From NCBI RefSeq assembly GCF_001426225.1, contig NZ_LMRT01000013.1:392240-456239 (forward strand): a stretch of 64,000 bases of DNA, read 5' to 3'. The position numbers and the translations under genes were made by a program. The notes below the pieces were generated by a model, which was given only the letters and a program-made list of their open reading frames with translations, had not been told where the DNA came from and did no database searches. This document shows, one piece after another, positions 61,744 through 64,000 of this stretch (positions within the stretch are counted from its first letter, which is position 1; each line of letters begins with the position of its first letter). Origin of the DNA: Allobosea sp. Leaf344. Its GTDB lineage: Bacteria; Pseudomonadota; Alphaproteobacteria; Rhizobiales; Beijerinckiaceae.

Positions 61744-63270
61744 ATGGCAGTTCACTCCTTCAAGGCTACCCGCACTGCGCTGCTCGCCGGCGCCGCCTGC
61801 GCTGCCGTGGTCGCGTTCCCCGCGCTCGCACCGGCACAGACCCCTGCGCCGCTGGTCCAGCAGGGCCACGCCTCCCTCGCCGATCTGGTCGAGCGGGTCA
61901 TGCCGGCCGTCGTCAACATCGCCGCCGTGACCACGGCCGAGACCCGCGGGCGGACCCTGCCGCAGTTGCCGCAGCTCGGGCCCGACACGCCTTTCGGCGA
62001 CCTCTTCGAGGAGTTCTTCAACCGTCGCGGCCAGGGCCAGCCGGGGCAGGGCCAGGGTCAGGGCCCGGGGCAGCCGCCGCAGCAGCGCCGCTCGCAATCG
62101 GCCGGCTCGGGCTTCGTCATCGACGCCTCCGGCATCGTGGTGACCAATAATCACGTCATCGGCGACGCCAACGAGATCACGGTGATCTTCAACAGCGGCC
62201 TGCGGCTCAAGGCCGAGGTGATCGGCAAGGACGCCAAGGTCGATCTCGCCGTGCTGCGTGTGAAGCACGACAAGCCGCTGCCCTTCGTCAGGTTCGGCAA
62301 TTCCGACGCGATGCGCATCGGCGATCCGGTGATGGCGATCGGCAACCCTTTCGGCCTCGGCGGCTCGGTCTCGTCCGGCATCGTCTCGGCCCGCAACCGC
62401 GACATCAGCCAGGGTCCCTACGACACCTATATCCAGACCGACGCGGCCATCAACAAGGGCAATTCCGGCGGCCCGCTGTTCAACATGGGCGGCGAAGTCA
62501 TCGGCATCAACACCGCGATCCTCTCGCCGACCGGCGGCTCGGTCGGCATCGGCTTCGCGGTGCCCTCGTCGCTCGCGACCAACATCATCGAGCAGCTGCG
62601 CGAGTTTGGCGAGACCCGCCGCGGCTGGCTCGGCGTGCGCATCCAGAGCGTCGACGACGCGACGGCGGAGGCGCTCGGCCTCGGCACGGCACGCGGCGCG
62701 CTGATCGCCGGCGTCGACGACAAGGGTCCCGCCAAGCCGGCAGGGCTCGAGATTGGCGATGTCGTGACCAAGTTCGACGGCAAGGACGTCAAGGATTCCC
62801 GCGACCTGCCGCGGATCGTCGCCGCGACCCCGGTCGGCAAGGACGTGCCGGTCACCGTGGTCCGCAAGGGCAAGGAGATGATCAAGACGGTGAAGCTCGG
62901 CCGTCTCGAGGATGGCGAGAAGGTCGTCGCGGCCTCGCAGAAGACGCCGACCGAGCCGGCGAAGCCGAGTGTGACCACGGCGCTGGGCCTCGAATTCTCG
63001 CCGCAGACCGAGGAGCTGAAGAAGCGCTACTCGATCAAGGAAGGCACCAAGGGCGTCGTCATCACCAAGGTCGAGCCCAACTCCAACGCCGCCGACAAGC
63101 GGATCTCGGTCGGGGAGCTCGTGGTCGAGATCGGCCAGGAGCCGGTCAACACCCCCGAAGAGGTCACCAGGCGCCTCGATGCGCTGAAGAAGGAAGGCAA
63201 GAAGTCGGTCCTGCTGCTCGTGTCCAACGCGCAGGGCGAGGTCCGCTTCGTGGCGGTCTCCACGAACTGA
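61744..63270 (+). CDS. degP: Do-family periplasmic serine protease
   Basis: The 508-residue protein has a signal peptide (about 1-34). The trypsin-like domain has His137 (NNHVIG), Asp167 (KVDLAVL) and Ser241 (GNSGGPLF). Two PDZ domains (about 290-370 and 415-505) follow. It degrades or chaperones misfolded envelope proteins. A Gly/Gln/Pro insert (about 95-118) sits in the LA loop. The upstream region 61614-61743 shows no clear sigma-E-type box. Confidence 0.95.
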   Translation: MAVHSFKATRTALLAGAACAAVVAFPALAPAQTPAPLVQQGHASLADLVERVMPAVVNIAAVTTAETRGRTLPQLPQLGPDTPFGDLFEEFFNRRGQGQPGQGQGQGPGQPPQQRRSQSAGSGFVIDASGIVVTNNHVIGDANEITVIFNSGLRLKAEVIGKDAKVDLAVLRVKHDKPLPFVRFGNSDAMRIGDPVMAIGNPFGLGGSVSSGIVSARNRDISQGPYDTYIQTDAAINKGNSGGPLFNMGGEVIGINTAILSPTGGSVGIGFAVPSSLATNIIEQLREFGETRRGWLGVRIQSVDDATAEALGLGTARGALIAGVDDKGPAKPAGLEIGDVVTKFDGKDVKDSRDLPRIVAATPVGKDVPVTVVRKGKEMIKTVKLGRLEDGEKVVAASQKTPTEPAKPSVTTALGLEFSPQTEELKKRYSIKEGTKGVVITKVEPNSNAADKRISVGELVVEIGQEPVNTPEEVTRRLDALKKEGKKSVLLLVSNAQGEVRFVAVSTN

Positions 63271-63297
63271 GACGGCTGCCCGGACGGGCAGAAACGA

Positions 63298-63324
63298 GGG
63301 CGGCCCGCAGGGGCCGCCCTTTTT
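63298..63324 (+). terminator. Rho-independent terminator after degP
   Basis: GGGCGGCCC (63298-63306) and GGGCCGCCC (63311-63319) make a perfect 9 bp stem with a GCAG loop, followed by TTTTT. It closes the hflK-hflC-DUF2065-degP region on the plus strand. Confidence 0.9.
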
Positions 63325-63354
63325 CGTGGCGCGGGCCGCGCGGCGGCTGGGGGA

Positions 63355-64000
63355 TCAGCGCAGGATCTCGTCGCCGCGATAGCCTTGCGCATAGAGCAGC
63401 GCGGTGAGGTCGGCATGGTCGAGCCGGGCATGGGCCGCCGCCGCGACCGCAGGCTTGGCGCGGAAGGCGACGCCGAGCCCGGCCTCAGCCAGCATGGCGA
63501 GATCATTGGCGCCGTCGCCGACCGCCAGCGTCTGCTCGGGCGAAAGCCCCAGCCTGCCACGCAGCTCCAGCAGCGCGTCGAGCTTGGCCTGCCGCCCGAG
63601 AACCGGTTCCGCGACCTCGCCGGTCAGGATGCCGTTCTGCGCCAGCAGCGTGTTGGAGCGGTGCTCGTCGAAGCCGATCATGCCGGCGAGCGGCCCGGTG
63701 AAGACGGTGAAGCCGCCCGAAACCAGCGCCGTATAGCCGCCATTCGCGCGCATGGTGCGCACCAGGGCGGCGCCGCCCGGGGTCAGGGTGATGCGCTCGG
63801 CGATGATCTCGTCGACCACGCCGAGGCTGACCCCCTTCAGCAGCGAAACGCGCTCGCGCAGGGCCGGCTCGAAGGCGATCTCGCCGCGCATCGCCCGCTC
63901 GGTGATCTCGGACACCATCTCCTTCAGCCCGACGAAGGCCGCGAGCTCGTCGATGCATTCCTGGCCGATCATGGTGGAATCCATGTCGGCGAGGAACAGG
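63355..64000 (-). CDS. serB: Phosphoserine phosphatase SerB (C-terminal part)
   Basis: The visible part is the haloacid-dehalogenase domain. DMDSTMIGQE holds the catalytic DxD, and SGGFTVFTGPLA and VGDGANDLAMLAEAGLGVAFRAKP are the later motifs. It dephosphorylates phosphoserine to serine. The frame continues past the right edge of the window, so the N-terminal part (LFLAD upstream of DMDST, and the usual preceding region) is missing here and the true start lies outside. Confidence 0.95.
   Translation of the reverse strand, partial: LFLADMDSTMIGQECIDELAAFVGLKEMVSEITERAMRGEIAFEPALRERVSLLKGVSLGVVDEIIAERITLTPGGAALVRTMRANGGYTALVSGGFTVFTGPLAGMIGFDEHRSNTLLAQNGILTGEVAEPVLGRQAKLDALLELRGRLGLSPEQTLAVGDGANDLAMLAEAGLGVAFRAKPAVAAAAHARLDHADLTALLYAQGYRGDEILR

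Overview
The window is chromosomal DNA of very high G+C content from an alphaproteobacterium, most likely of the order Hyphomicrobiales (Rhizobiales), possibly near Bosea. The genus is an inference from general resemblance. The strongest evidence for the class is a circularly permuted, two-piece tmRNA gene (ssrA) next to sspB. Supporting evidence is the fumC/DUF4169/ribbon-helix-helix neighbourhood, the DUF1127, DUF2189 and DUF2065 small proteins, btaAB, and a standard bacterial RNase P RNA. I see no prophage, insertion sequence, CRISPR array or tRNA. About 57 protein genes are packed tightly, with many 1-4 nt ATGA/GTGA overlaps.

Layout. 1-708: three tandem copies of a ~206 bp unit, each with a REP-like palindrome, then a perfect 16 bp operator-like palindrome. 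709-6549: ArsR/methyltransferase fusion, metF and metH, a methionine/SAM-cycle block. 6716-8161: PhnA-like protein, GNAT acetyltransferase and WrbA-like flavoprotein. 8195-15888: a PAS-GGDEF protein, a three-gene MacAB-type exporter, an AmpD-like amidase, a TerB-DnaJ protein, a glycine-zipper lipoprotein and a lytic transglycosylase. 15944-16331: rnpB. 16372-17335: an alpha/beta hydrolase gene broken by an apparent out-of-frame deletion. 17483-18526: divergent ohr/ohrR with a clear operator.

18677-28103 is the front of the division and cell wall (dcw) cluster: mraZ-rsmH-ftsL-ftsI-murE-murF-mraY-murD, with a recognisable MraZ operator. It stops after murD. ftsW, murG and murC do not follow, and a DEAD-box RNA helicase sits there instead. 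30512-38206 holds a 24-residue membrane microprotein, a His/Gly-rich exported protein, a DUF2189 membrane protein, ligA, araC-azlC-azlD and an M24 aminopeptidase P. 38399-43034: two small proteins (one DUF1127) behind a pair of identical dyads, then prmA, uvrD/pcrA and msrB.

43146-46065 looks like a tartrate/D-malate-type catabolic locus: a decarboxylating dehydrogenase, a divergent GntR regulator and a solute receptor without its transporter. 46086-48074 encodes BtaA and BtaB for betaine lipid synthesis behind a Pho-box-like sequence. A thioesterase, a D-lactate dehydrogenase-type flavoprotein and a large AsmA-like protein follow. 54205-57101 (minus strand) holds ribbon-helix-helix protein, DUF4169, fumC, sspB and the permuted ssrA. 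The tagging RNA and the adaptor that delivers tagged proteins to ClpXP are therefore adjacent and co-oriented. 57289-59142: thyA, a GNAT gene and folA, which couple dTMP synthesis to dihydrofolate recycling. 59284-63270: hflK, hflC, DUF2065 and degP, membrane and periplasmic protein quality control. The window ends inside serB.

Most of the window is conserved housekeeping DNA. I do not see a complete new defence or biosynthetic system. The less ordinary signals are regulatory or structural: the permuted ssrA-sspB pair, the dyad pair at 38399-38432, the palindromic repeat array, the adaptor protein with a Spy/CpxP-like insert, the Pho-box-like site before btaA, and two leader hairpins that could hide ribosome binding sites.
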